This document shows positions 1 to 8,132 of a DNA stretch of 40,229 nucleotides, one piece after another (the stretch's first letter is position 1; every line of letters starts with the position of its first letter). Location of the stretch: contig PCWZ01000086.1 of the NCBI GenBank assembly GCA_002796305.1, positions 1 through 40,229 of the forward strand, in the 5' to 3' direction. A program made the position numbers and the translations under genes. This DNA comes from Deltaproteobacteria bacterium CG11_big_fil_rev_8_21_14_0_20_49_13 (GTDB lineage Bacteria > UBA10199 > GCA-002796325 > 1-14-0-20-49-13). A model generated the notes under the pieces. It had not been told where the DNA came from. It ran no database searches and saw nothing but the letters and a program-made list of their open reading frames with translations.

Positions 1-97
1 GGATCTTTACTTAATTGCTAATTCCTATTATATATCCAATAGATATCCCACTTTATTAAATTTGACTCAAATTTATCTTCAACTTCCGGCCGGTTAT

Positions 98-127
98 TTA
101 GCAACTTTTTTGGAAAAGATGCGATAA
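98..127 (-). repeat. solo end of a MITE-like element
   Basis: Read on the minus strand, this 30-bp stretch starts TTATCGCATC and ends AAAAGTTGCTAA. It resembles the left end of the inverted-repeat element at 24185-24383, which starts TTATCGGCAGA and continues CCAAAAAGGTTGCTAA. No second arm is visible inside the window on this side. It lies just upstream of the small gene at 138. The relationship is by eye over about 30 bases. Confidence 0.4.
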
Positions 128-137
128 CCACAGTGAA

Positions 138-476
138 ATGATACTGAAGATGATACAGTCAATATTGACAGCTGAGGACGGTGTCTCCAAAGATTCGTCC
201 GCTACCGATTCCAGAGCTACCGCTACGAATATCGATCCGCCGTTCGACCTTGTGCATGAAGCTCTAAAGCGTGATGCCAAAAGTTTGAACGGGCTTGTTT
301 CCGTAGGCCAGCCAGTTGTTGAAAGAAAAAAGCTGAAGGAGAGGGTGAAGGAGAGGGTCAAAAGGAGCCTATTGCCCGATTTCGATACCGAAGAGATAAC
401 CGAAGAGGTGACCGAGCGCATTATGGATGCCGCGGAGTATGATTCCCACTACCGTAGCGTGTTCGACGATAAATAA
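138..476 (+). CDS. small hypothetical charged protein (112 aa)
   Basis: I do not recognise this protein. It is 112 residues, hydrophilic, without signal peptide or membrane segment. The middle (about residues 60-80) is a basic Lys/Arg/Glu-rich helix, and the C-terminal third is acidic and helix-like (DFDTEEITEEVTERIMDAAE). It could be a small cytoplasmic adaptor. The ATG at 138 has no strong Shine-Dalgarno; an ATG four codons later is an alternative. It converges on the VWA lipoprotein gene, with about 20 bp between their stops. The opposite strand is also open through most of it, but that reading (Ser/Leu-rich, ending in a basic run) looks like a shadow. Moderate-to-low certainty that it is expressed. 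Confidence 0.45.
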   Translation: MILKMIQSILTAEDGVSKDSSATDSRATATNIDPPFDLVHEALKRDAKSLNGLVSVGQPVVERKKLKERVKERVKRSLLPDFDTEEITEEVTERIMDAAEYDSHYRSVFDDK

Positions 477-485
477 GAATTCCTG

Positions 486-507
486 TTAGACTCTAATTAG
501 AATCTAA
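486..507. terminator. 22-bp near-perfect palindrome between convergent genes
   Basis: TTAGACTCTAATTAGAATCTAA is self-complementary except for one position pair. It sits between the convergent stops at 476 and 497 and includes the stop codon of the minus-strand lipoprotein. It is AT-rich without a T-run, so it would be a weak bidirectional terminator or a protein-binding dyad. Confidence 0.25.
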
Positions 508-2875
508 GGATTTGCTCGACTATCTGGTTTTCGTCTATGGAGAGATTGATCCACTTTTTGAGGAATTGTTCTTCCACCGGATCGTTCCAGCCCGCTTCCA
601 TATAATATTTTCCGGGCGGTATATCGAACTCTTTCCAGTCATCTGTCGTTGTGCCTGAGAAAAGGGCGATATCCGAACCGTAAGAGAAGACGTTGAACTC
701 GCAGGTAAGGACGACATTGTTCTTACCGCGGCAGAGGAGCTTCAATTTGCCCGAAGTGAAAACGGCCTCGCTAGTGATAGAGGTGCCTTCTTTTATCTCC
801 ACATCATAGAACCACACGTTCGGTTTTTGATCGGTCTTTGCCAGCGTCTCTTCGGCCCTGATATCATAGAGGCCCGGGGTGAGTGTAAAGGTTGTCCATT
901 CACGTTCCGATTCTTCGGATACCAACGCGTCATCGGTTCCGCCGCGGTATACGGTAAAGGTTGTGGGTATGGTCTGCTGCTTTGCGTTCTTTCCGATGAG
1001 TTTTATTGAGCCGAGCTTAAATACCGCATCAAGTGTCTTGATCTCGCCTTCTTTGACAGTGGTCGACTCCCATGCAACGCTCGGGGCGGGTACTATCTTT
1101 GATGTGGTGTTGGTGGCAGTGATATCGTAGACGCCAGGGGCCAGCATGACCATTACCGGTTCGGTGTCGGCAACCACGGTTATAAGGGTATCCTGCGTTT
1201 TTTCTTTATTGATAGCGAACTCGGTGTAAACGTATTTGCCGGAACTGTCCTTGCCCGAAAGCTTAACGGAACCGGTTATAACGGTGACCAGCTGTTCCAG
1301 CGTCTCGCCGCCGTTGATCTGTATGTTAGAGAGCTTTGCCTCGGCGCTTCCGTGGAGTACGGGATCAGACCACATTACATATACATCATAATTCCCCGGA
1401 GGAAGATCGATGACCGTTCCTTCCGATATCGATTCGCCATCTAAGAGCGATTCGGTCAATTCAGGTTGTGTTATCTTGTATGTGAACGGAATGGGTTCTT
1501 TTAAGACGTTCTGAGCCTTGAGCGAAAGTTTGCCCGTCTGGAATTTAAGTGTCAGCTCCGTGGTTTCGCCGGTCTTTACTTCAACCCCCTTGGCCTGGGT
1601 CGTGAGCGCGGCTGTTCCTTCAACAGCCGTCTCGGCATCAATATCGTACAAGCCGGGGGTCAGATGGACCATTTGAGGGGACGTTACAGCGTTAAGCTGA
1701 CCGACGATATCTTCTGTTCCAGCCCTTCTTATATAGATGTTGGTCTTCGTATCCTTGCCGTCCTGGTCAAGCGCTATTAAGTTAAGGTTTCCGAGATCGA
1801 ACTGCACTATCTGTTCCGTCTTTGATGTCGAGGTAACATCGACGCCTTTTATTATCTTTGCAGGTTTTGATGCCTCGATAGAATCCGTATATTCGACCTG
1901 AATATCGTATGTTCCGGGCGCCAGTCTGAAGAACTTGAATCCGGGTGATTCGCTTCTGTCGACGACCGACTGGGTGTTCGCGCGGAAGATCGTTATCAGG
2001 GAATGAACGGGACTTGCTCCGCTCAAAACCTTTACGCGGAGATTATATGGAAGGTTGGCGCTTATCGCCTGATCGAGGGCCGACGCCAGTTCGGCGTCCG
2101 AGCGTGCAAGATAGAAAGTTCCGCTCCCTGCCTCGGCTATCTTTTTGAAGGCGTCTGACGTTGCCTGATCTACATCAAAGCCGATGATATCGACTATCAC
2201 TCTTCCCGGTCCATTGTGCAGCCTTTCAACCGCGGCCATTATGTTTCCATTGCAAGAATCAAGTCCGTCCGCGATGAGTATTAAAAGGTTGTCTGTTGTT
2301 TCCGCGCTCTCCGTGAAATCCTTGTTCGCCTCTTCAAGAACGAAGGCGATCGGAGAAACTCCCTGAGGTGTTATCCTGCTAAGCGCCGCGTTAAAAGCCG
2401 TACTATCATATTTTCCCATGGGGAATTCAAGAAAAGTGTCTGCGCAATTTTCCTTGTCGGATGGAGAGCCGCCTCCGTACGTTCTTATCGCAATCTTGCG
2501 TGTTCCAACCTCCGCAGGGACCGGGGCGGTGAATATCTCCTTAAGGGCCGCTCTTACGGCGTCGATCTTTATTGTCTGGCTGATAGGAGAGCTCATGCTT
2601 CCCGAGGCGTCTATTATTAGCTCAACATTGGTCGCGGATTTAACGATGGTGGGGGATGCAGGCGACGTCGGTATCTGCTTACCCTCCGGAATTGGCTCCG
2701 TCGGTTGGTCCACTCCCGGCATTGCTTTGGTGACCTGAGCAGGTTCCGCCATCTGCATCACGGGGGTCTCTATCGTCTGCTGAACTGATGTCTTCTGCTT
2801 TTGCGGCTTTTTGCAGGAAGATGAAAGGACAACTGTTAGAGAGGCGATCAAAATGAGTGACAGTAACTTTTTCAT
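497..2875 (-). CDS. VWA-domain lipoprotein with six C-terminal beta-repeats
   Basis: Predicted surface or periplasmic lipoprotein of 792 residues. The ATG at 2875 gives a proper signal peptide (MKKLLSLILIASLTVVLSSSC); an upstream in-frame start at 2953 would add 26 non-signal residues and is less likely. The residues before the Cys (SSS) are a relaxed lipobox. After a Pro/Thr/Gln-rich linker comes a von Willebrand factor A domain (about residues 83-265) with the MIDAS motif DASGSMS. The remaining ~520 residues are six related modules of about 85-95 residues. Each carries a [LI]-x-P-G-x-Y-[DY] turn (LAPGTYDI, LTPGLYDI, LPPGNYDV, LAPGVYDI, LTPGLYDI, IPPGKYYM), as in small carboxypeptidase-regulatory-like or Ig-like beta sandwiches. 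VWA domains bind metal and protein ligands, so an adhesion or complex-assembly role is plausible, but no partner is evident nearby. The gene is divergent from the kinase at 2981. Confidence 0.85.
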   Translation of the reverse strand: MKKLLSLILIASLTVVLSSSCKKPQKQKTSVQQTIETPVMQMAEPAQVTKAMPGVDQPTEPIPEGKQIPTSPASPTIVKSATNVELIIDASGSMSSPISQTIKIDAVRAALKEIFTAPVPAEVGTRKIAIRTYGGGSPSDKENCADTFLEFPMGKYDSTAFNAALSRITPQGVSPIAFVLEEANKDFTESAETTDNLLILIADGLDSCNGNIMAAVERLHNGPGRVIVDIIGFDVDQATSDAFKKIAEAGSGTFYLARSDAELASALDQAISANLPYNLRVKVLSGASPVHSLITIFRANTQSVVDRSESPGFKFFRLAPGTYDIQVEYTDSIEASKPAKIIKGVDVTSTSKTEQIVQFDLGNLNLIALDQDGKDTKTNIYIRRAGTEDIVGQLNAVTSPQMVHLTPGLYDIDAETAVEGTAALTTQAKGVEVKTGETTELTLKFQTGKLSLKAQNVLKEPIPFTYKITQPELTESLLDGESISEGTVIDLPPGNYDVYVMWSDPVLHGSAEAKLSNIQINGGETLEQLVTVITGSVKLSGKDSSGKYVYTEFAINKEKTQDTLITVVADTEPVMVMLAPGVYDITATNTTSKIVPAPSVAWESTTVKEGEIKTLDAVFKLGSIKLIGKNAKQQTIPTTFTVYRGGTDDALVSEESEREWTTFTLTPGLYDIRAEETLAKTDQKPNVWFYDVEIKEGTSITSEAVFTSGKLKLLCRGKNNVVLTCEFNVFSYGSDIALFSGTTTDDWKEFDIPPGKYYMEAGWNDPVEEQFLKKWINLSIDENQIVEQILRF

Positions 2876-2980
2876 ATAAAACTTTTTACCATGAGCGCCT
2901 TTTTTAGGCAAATTATAATTTTTCGTACAATTTACATTAATTTCAGTTGCCAACTTGTTGATTTTCTAGTAGAATAATAA

Positions 2981-4417
2981 TTGAAAGTTGGAAGAGTTAT
3001 TCGACCTTTGACATTAAATGGGGGAATTGTGGGAAATCCTTTGGGGGGATATCAATTTTTAAGCGTTGCGGCGTCTACATGGATGGTAGGCTTTGCCGTT
3101 GCGCTTTTTCTTTTTGCGGCGAGTTATATCTATACAAAATGGAGAAGATGTTCGACCCTTGCCAGAAGATATATCCTAAGAAGGTCGGAATATGATTACA
3201 AAGAGATATTCAAACACTATCTCCATCATATAAATTCCATTCAAGATAAGAGAAGTCTCTACCGCGCCATATTGCAGGTGGTCTGTGAGATAGTAGGAAG
3301 CGATGACGCCTCGTTGCTCCTCAAGGACAACGGCGAATATACGGTCAAAGAGTCGCTCGGTTCCAAACCATCCTCGTTTAAGGTCGACGGCATCAATGAT
3401 TTTTTGAAATGGCTTAAGGATTATCACCGCACGATATCGCGCACTCAGCTTGTTAACAGCCGCGATTTCATAAAGGTGAAAGGCGACGGGCTTCAATATT
3501 GCGTTCAGTTCCACGCCGAGGCCTGCGTTCCGATATTTACAGGAGGGCTTCTTTTAGGTGTCATCAATATAGGTAGTAAGAAGTCAGGCGATATATATGA
3601 CAGGCCCACGAGAGAGCTGTTGAATATTCTGGGCGGACAGTTTGCGATCGCCATCTACAACGCAACCCTTTATGAAGATATCGTGAGAAGGAACGTGAAA
3701 TTACAGGAAGTAGGAAGGCTAAAGAGTCAGCTTCTTTCGAACGTGTCTCATGAACTAAGGACGCCTTTAAGTAGCATCATAGGGCTTGCCGATCTCATGG
3801 CCGAGGGCGGGGACGGTCCCATTAGCTCAGAACAAAAAGATCATCTTAATATGATAGGAACGTCGGGCAGAAGACTTCTCGAAACCGTCACTTCCATGGT
3901 GGATCTTGCAAAACTTGAGGCGAACCATCTTTCTCTTAATGTGAGAAGGCTTAATATTACAAAGATTCTGAACAAGATAGCCGATGGCGTTTCGCCTAAC
4001 AATGATACCAAGTTAAGGCTTACTCTTACCGAGAATACGCCTTCGATCTATGGCGATGAAGAGTGGCTGGGTAAGCTCTTCACGCACCTGCTTGCGAATG
4101 CGGTCAAATATACCGATAACGGAGAGATAGTCATCGACGCCGAAAAGGCGGGCGAGATGTTAAAGATAAGTGTTCGTGATACAGGCATAGGGATAGCATC
4201 CGATAAACATGGCCGTATTTTCGAAGGTTTCTCGCAGGCGCATGACGTTATCACCAAGCCGTTTGACGGGCCCGGCATAGGTCTCGCCATTTCCAAAAAA
4301 GTGGTTGAGCTGCACGGTGGGCGCATATGGCTGACGTCGACGCCCGGCAAAGGCTCTAATTTCTTCTTCACGCTTCCCCTAAAACCCACGACCGTCAAGT
4401 CCGTCGAGCTCGCCTAG
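2981..4417 (+). CDS. membrane-anchored GAF sensor histidine kinase
   Basis: Two-component sensor kinase of 478 residues. One membrane segment lies at about residues 35-50, followed by a short basic linker. A GAF-type sensor domain spans about 75-230, and a coiled linker leads to the HisKA dimerisation domain with the phospho-acceptor His257 in SHELRTP. The HATPase_c domain follows: N-box LANAVKYTDNG near 371, G1 box RDTGIGI at 399-405 and G2 box GPGIGLAISKK at 430-440, so it looks catalytically complete. No response regulator is adjacent, making it an orphan kinase. The start used is a TTG at 2981 with no clear ribosome site; a GTG at codon 17 or the ATG at codon 35 are alternatives. It ends about 20 bp before the 70-bp dispersed repeat at 4438. 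Confidence 0.9.
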   Translation: MKVGRVIRPLTLNGGIVGNPLGGYQFLSVAASTWMVGFAVALFLFAASYIYTKWRRCSTLARRYILRRSEYDYKEIFKHYLHHINSIQDKRSLYRAILQVVCEIVGSDDASLLLKDNGEYTVKESLGSKPSSFKVDGINDFLKWLKDYHRTISRTQLVNSRDFIKVKGDGLQYCVQFHAEACVPIFTGGLLLGVINIGSKKSGDIYDRPTRELLNILGGQFAIAIYNATLYEDIVRRNVKLQEVGRLKSQLLSNVSHELRTPLSSIIGLADLMAEGGDGPISSEQKDHLNMIGTSGRRLLETVTSMVDLAKLEANHLSLNVRRLNITKILNKIADGVSPNNDTKLRLTLTENTPSIYGDEEWLGKLFTHLLANAVKYTDNGEIVIDAEKAGEMLKISVRDTGIGIASDKHGRIFEGFSQAHDVITKPFDGPGIGLAISKKVVELHGGRIWLTSTPGKGSNFFFTLPLKPTTVKSVELA

Positions 4418-4437
4418 AACCACCCGTCACGGAGCAA

Positions 4438-4507
4438 ACTGTCCGGTTAAATTGGGAATAGCGAGAGCTGAGATGATATAGATTTGACGCGTCTTTATTT
4501 TGGTGCA
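4438..4507 (+). repeat. 70-bp dispersed 3'-flanking repeat, copy A
   Basis: This stretch starts ACTGTCCGGTTAAATTGGGA and matches the reverse complement of 20888-20957 with about four mismatches in 70 bp. In both copies the repeat starts 20-30 bp after the stop codon of a gene read in the same direction (the kinase here, the 1044-aa protein at the other copy). It might be the terminus of an insertion sequence or a conserved 3'-UTR element; no transposase is attached to either copy. Confidence 0.7.
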
Positions 4508-4985
4508 GCATCCCAGATGCTTCTCAGTGTTCTATTTGCAAAGAGCGTAACCGTCAAAACCGCCATTATGGACGGTGCGCCTCAACCCAAGCTCATAATG
4601 AACACTCTACCGGCTTCGACTTGTGGTGAGTAGCTTTTAAACATCCCCGCGCCAGCCCGTAAGGAGCTGGTGCGCGGGGGATATATACCCCAATTGATTA
4701 TTAAACGATGCTCAAAGCGGTGTGAAACACTGCTTTGCGAAGGTTGCCAACACCGGCTACAAACTTTCAAAAATCAAATCCTATCCCGGTCTAACAACGT
4801 GTCATACCCTCCAATTCTCTTCTGTTACCGGCCGGTCAAAACCGACAATTACCTTCCCTTATATTATATTGGCACATATCCCCGGTAAACGCCCGTGGCG
4901 ACACCCTGTCGCTTATTGGAAATTAGCGTTCAAAAACAATCACTTGCGCTTATGACGTTCAAGTTTTGGATAATGGATGTCAAAC
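4508..4985. other. gene-free, structure-rich spacer
   Basis: No coding region is supported here: the short open frames have no recognisable protein character. The stretch is rich in inverted repeats, including strong hairpins at 4643-4682 and 4713-4737, a small GCGACA/TGTCGC hairpin at 4898-4912 and a long-range TTACCGG/CCGGTAA pair (4825-4831 with 4882-4888). Part of it may belong to the left end of the IS110 element. The rest may be relics of earlier insertions. The missing part of the radical-SAM gene on the far side of the IS was not found here. Confidence 0.5.
4643..4737 (+). ncRNA. two consecutive strong hairpins, possible structured RNA
   Basis: Hairpin 1 (4643-4682) pairs ATCCCCGCGC and CAGC with GCTG and GCGCGGGGGAT around a 9-base loop, with a 2-base bulge. 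Hairpin 2 (4713-4737) pairs CAAAGC-G-GTGT with ACAC-T-GCTTTG around a GAA loop, about 11 pairs including one G-U. Neither is followed by a T-run, so they are not classical terminators. They could be a small structured RNA or the ends of a lost mobile element. No family is recognised. Confidence 0.3.
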
Positions 4986-5030
4986 TCATAAGTGTTTTTT
5001 TGAAAAAACACGCAATAGAATAGAAAAAAA

Positions 5031-5130
5031 GGTCTCCCCCTAAAGCCGGAAGGCTTTATGGACACTAACCTGTTTTAGCAGGATGGTCATTTTGCTGGCA
5101 ATGAAGCCAAGCAAAAAAAGGGGGGAGACT
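5031..5130 (+). ncRNA. candidate IS110 bridge RNA / tnp leader
   Basis: The 100 bases just before the transposase ATG fold into a compact multi-hairpin structure. The outer stem pairs GTCTCCCCC (5032-5040) with GGGGGAGAC (5121-5129), nine perfect pairs. Inside are TAAAGCC-GGAA-GGCTTTA (5041-5058, 7-bp stem with tetraloop), CCTG-TTTTAG-CAGG (5069-5082) and TCATT-N8-AATGA (5087-5104). IS110-group elements are known to encode a bridge RNA in the non-coding end upstream of the transposase, with target- and donor-binding loops. The position and architecture fit that. The 3' arm of the outer stem is also the ribosome-binding site of the transposase, so the fold would hide it. A further hairpin, GTGTTTTTT/AAAAAACAC (4992-5011), lies just upstream. 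Confidence 0.55.
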
Positions 5131-6048
5131 ATGAGCAAGGAGTATAATCACTACATCGCGGTCGATTGGTCAATAAAAAACATGGCGATCGCCCGAATGA
5201 CCGGGAAGTCGAACAAGGTGACCGTTGTGGATGTTCCGTCAGAGATTGAGGATCTAAAGTTATATTTAGGCATTTTACGAGGGAGCAAGATACTGGCGCT
5301 GGAGGAGACAACGACATCACAGTGGCTATACACAGAGCTGAAGGGTCACGTGGATCGTTTGGTGATATGTGATCCAGTACGGAACCATTTATTAAGCGAA
5401 GGAGCCAAGACAGACAAGATAGACGCAGTGAAGTTAGTGCAGCTGCTTCGGGCAAATTTATTGAAGGAAGTATATCATTCGGCAGAAGGTTTTTTGGAAC
5501 TGCGGCGTTTAGTGAGCGGATACGATGATCTGGTGAAGGCGATGGTAAGGCTGAAGAACCAGCGATATTCATTGTTAAAAACAAGCGGTTTGACGGGAGA
5601 GGAATCGACCGGAACTCGGTTGAAGGGCACAGTTAAACAGAGGGTTATCGAGGGAATGGAGAGGCAGCTTGAATGTTGCAAGAGGGAGAAAGATATCTAT
5701 GAGGAGGATTTTGAGAAGCTGGCTCGGAAACACGCGGAGATAAGACATCAGAAGAGTTTGCCTGGTATCGGGATAATTGGGGCAGTAAAGATAGTTTCGC
5801 GAGTAGTTTCACCTGGGAGATTTATAGATGCGGGGCATTATTTAAGTTATGCCGGATTAGTAAAACTTGAGAGGACAAGCGGCGGCGTTGTGTATGGGCG
5901 AAAGAACTCGCGTTACAGCAGGGGATTAAAATCAGTTTATAAGATGGGGGCTGTAACCGCGATAGGCGGAAACAATACGATCCACGATTATTATGAGCCA
6001 AATTATCGGAGGAAAAATAATGTAGACGAAACAAGTCAGGGGAATTAA
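5131..6048 (+). CDS. IS110-family transposase (DEDD recombinase), C-terminus probably altered
   Basis: Transposase of 305 residues from the ATG at 5131, preceded by a perfect GGGGGGAG ribosome site; an upstream ATG at 5083 lies inside the structured leader and is not preferred. The N-terminal RuvC-like DEDD domain shows AVDWSIKNMAIA, an EETTTSQWLY acidic motif and a CDPVRNHLL...AKTDKIDAVKL block. A central coiled coil follows, then the C-terminal Transposase_20 domain with LPGIGIIGAVKIVSRV and ERTSGGV, whose Ser is the expected nucleophile. Family members normally continue some tens of residues beyond the DYYE motif. Here the frame ends about 15 residues after it, while the +1 frame reads QIIGGK directly after YYE, so a one-base frameshift near 6000 is likely. 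Activity is doubtful. Confidence 0.85.
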   Translation: MSKEYNHYIAVDWSIKNMAIARMTGKSNKVTVVDVPSEIEDLKLYLGILRGSKILALEETTTSQWLYTELKGHVDRLVICDPVRNHLLSEGAKTDKIDAVKLVQLLRANLLKEVYHSAEGFLELRRLVSGYDDLVKAMVRLKNQRYSLLKTSGLTGEESTGTRLKGTVKQRVIEGMERQLECCKREKDIYEEDFEKLARKHAEIRHQKSLPGIGIIGAVKIVSRVVSPGRFIDAGHYLSYAGLVKLERTSGGVVYGRKNSRYSRGLKSVYKMGAVTAIGGNNTIHDYYEPNYRRKNNVDETSQGN

Positions 6049-6109
6049 ATATCCAGGCCTGTGCCCATTGTTTCAAAGAACTCTTTTTTAAAAAGAGGAA
6101 CAACGGTTT

Positions 6110-6649
6110 TCACAAGTGGCCGCTTTTCAAGTGGCCGCCGGGGAATTTCTCATTTGAAGTATCAGCAATGCCACTGGCACAAACATTCTTTATAAACTTT
6201 TCATAGACAACCTCGGCCTCTCCTACGCCTAGAAAAAGACTGTCGTTTAAAACATCTTTGAATCGCTCATTAAGAAAGCTGAATAAATGTTCGTAAACTA
6301 GAGTCACCTGCGGCCCACCTAAAATCACCTTCGACCTTGAAAATCTGCTGCGAAACAATCTATCCAAAATCCTATAGCAGAGACCTTGATTCCAGTGATT
6401 GATCGAAAAGGTTATGATCTTTGGGGCAATAGCGATAATTTGTGAAAAAATATTATCTATGCATCTTTCCGGAATAGAAATCTTCTCTTGAGGCATCTTG
6501 CAAATGTCGGAATATATCCTGCTTCCTTCAACATATAAGCATGATAGGCCATTTGCCTTAGATATTGAACCTAAGATAGCTGATGCCAAAGGAAAGCAGG
6601 GCTGGTTCCACGTGTCTAACATCGGCATGTCTACATGAATAACGTTCAT
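6110..6649 (-). pseudogene. B12-binding radical-SAM protein, 3'-truncated at the IS110
   Basis: The 179-residue product matches only the N-terminal cobalamin-binding part of a B12-dependent radical-SAM enzyme: a Rossmann-like start (MNVIHVDMPM...PCFPLASAILGSI), a central strand with KIITFSIN, then VILGGPQVT and GVGEAEVVYEKFIKN. In intact members the Cys-x3-Cys-x2-Cys radical-SAM domain follows within about 30-60 residues and the total is 450 or more. Here the frame ends in PGGHLKSGHL, coded by the AAGTGGCCGC direct repeat at the IS110 edge. The catalytic half is missing and was not found beyond the IS. Its ATG is 12 bp after the dipeptidase stop, so the two formed an operon. The gene is AT-richer than the neighbouring core genes, suggesting acquired DNA. 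Confidence 0.65.
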
Positions 6650-6661
6650 ATAATGTCCATA

Positions 6662-8095
6662 TTACTTCATCACATTGTCGATCACTCTCAGAATATTACC
6701 ACCCATTATATTTCCGACGCTTGCATTTGAGTAACCACGAGTCGCTAACAGCTCGGCCAGATTATCTAACTTTGATACATCTTCCAAGCCTTTGCAGAAA
6801 TAGGGAACGCCATCGAAATCAGAGCCTATGGCAACATGTTTATCACCGACCAGTCGCGTTATGTGATCGATATGTTTAAAAACAGCATCCAGCCCCGGAA
6901 CAAATGAAGGCACTTTGTAGTCGTTATATAGAACACGGTGACTTAAACGAGCTTTCTCTGCGGGAAGCAGATTTTCATTACCTTCTATTTCTGCCAATTT
7001 GCCCAACATCTTAGTCATGGCATCTTTTTCAATAAATGGATTAGACGTGAGCTGTTCGGGAAAAAATGTTATGCCTATTACGCCTCCACTTTTAGCAATT
7101 GCTCTTATGGCATCATCAGACAGTGCCCTATCCTTGTCATAAATAGATTTAGAACTACCATGACTGCAAACAAATGGCTGTTTGGAAACTCTGGCAACAT
7201 CAAATATAGTTGGCTCCGAAACGTGTGCAACATCTATTATCATGCCAAGTCTATTCATAGTGGCAATAACATCTGTTCCAATACCACTTAATCCTCTTTC
7301 TCTACTTTCGTGTGCGCTGCCGGCCCATTCTGTTGCATTCCAATGTGTGAGCGTTAATAATCTTATTCCTTCTCGGTACAATGCTTCTAGGTTATCCAAG
7401 CTATTATTGATAGAGTGTCCACCTTCTACAGCAAGTACCACAGCCACTTTTCCGCCGCCTATAGCGCCTTCAATGTCGGATCTCGTTGTTGATACTTGAA
7501 GTTGTCCTTCATGGCGTGCCAATGTTTCCTTTAAGGTTCTTGCGATATCCAACGTATTTGTAAAACCCTCTTGTCCACGAAAGACAGGATCGCTCCAGAT
7601 CGAAAAAAATAACGTTCCAAGTTTTCCTGAAGCCATAATTTTGGGCAGATCGACCTGCATTTTAGCGCTTCCGACACTAAAATCTCCATCACCATTAACG
7701 ATCCGGAGTGCCGTATCATCATGAAAATCTACAAACACATTCTTTTTTCGGGCAGGTTCTGTTTCCCTATCTGACGTGTTTCTAACGCCACTCCCACTAC
7801 TTAGATACACCGTCGGCATATTTCTTCCTTTTCCCATCATGGCCTCCTTGATAGCTTCAATCGTACCCTGTGGCAAGGCAAGAGTTATCGGCCTTCCAGT
7901 TACTGGACCACGACTTGGCGCCTCCATCACAGGAACCGGACCGCCGCTTCCGCGTTTGCCAGAAAACGCGGCTAGTATTACTAATGCTGCACTCACAACC
8001 ATTATCGTTGTATCAATCGCGTCGGATCCAAATCCAGCCATCTTCATTGACGTTGGCAAGAGTTGCCTTTGGTTCAGCTTCTGTTTGGAATACAC
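6662..8095 (-). CDS. membrane dipeptidase (peptidase M19 family), N-terminally anchored
   Basis: Zinc dipeptidase of the renal-dipeptidase family, which cleaves dipeptides including some with D-residues. It has a hydrophobic segment at about residues 28-44 (an anchor or uncleaved signal), a low-complexity linker to residue ~115, then the M19 barrel. Metal ligands are visible: His125-x-Asp127 in FVDFHDD, Glu224 in AVEGGH, His291 in DVAHVSE, His312 in CSHGSS and Asp426 in IGSDFDG. The frame opens with a GTG at 8095 preceded by GGGGGC; the ATG at 8047 (codon 17) is an alternative that keeps the anchor. The left edge of the IS1182 element is 38 bp upstream, so the native promoter has probably been displaced. 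Downstream and co-directional is the truncated radical-SAM gene. The pairing hints at a lost peptide-modification or natural-product locus. Confidence 0.85.
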   Translation of the reverse strand: MYSKQKLNQRQLLPTSMKMAGFGSDAIDTTIMVVSAALVILAAFSGKRGSGGPVPVMEAPSRGPVTGRPITLALPQGTIEAIKEAMMGKGRNMPTVYLSSGSGVRNTSDRETEPARKKNVFVDFHDDTALRIVNGDGDFSVGSAKMQVDLPKIMASGKLGTLFFSIWSDPVFRGQEGFTNTLDIARTLKETLARHEGQLQVSTTRSDIEGAIGGGKVAVVLAVEGGHSINNSLDNLEALYREGIRLLTLTHWNATEWAGSAHESRERGLSGIGTDVIATMNRLGMIIDVAHVSEPTIFDVARVSKQPFVCSHGSSKSIYDKDRALSDDAIRAIAKSGGVIGITFFPEQLTSNPFIEKDAMTKMLGKLAEIEGNENLLPAEKARLSHRVLYNDYKVPSFVPGLDAVFKHIDHITRLVGDKHVAIGSDFDGVPYFCKGLEDVSKLDNLAELLATRGYSNASVGNIMGGNILRVIDNVMK

Positions 8096-8132
8096 CTAGG
8101 CCCCCGGTAACCGCAAGATTCGCCTCATACAA

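Larger units (their letters stand above)
4985..6104 (+). mobile_element. IS110-family insertion sequence (ends approximate)
   Basis: The element consists of a structured 5' non-coding region, a DEDD/Tnp_20 transposase gene (5131-6048) and a short 3' tail that includes a CTCTTTTTTAAAAAGAG palindrome near 6081-6097. IS110 elements lack long terminal inverted repeats and target duplications, so exact ends cannot be fixed by eye. The right edge is placed just before a 15-bp-period direct repeat of AAGTGGCCGC (6114-6123 and 6129-6138), where the interrupted radical-SAM gene resumes. The left edge is a guess. Confidence 0.55.

Noticed and set aside
4670-4955. Small plus-strand open frames between the kinase and the IS110
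   Set aside because: They run through hairpins, overlap in several frames, and have no ribosome site or protein-like composition.
5129-5584. Minus-strand open frame over the IS110 transposase
   Set aside because: Antisense shadow of recognised DEDD motifs.
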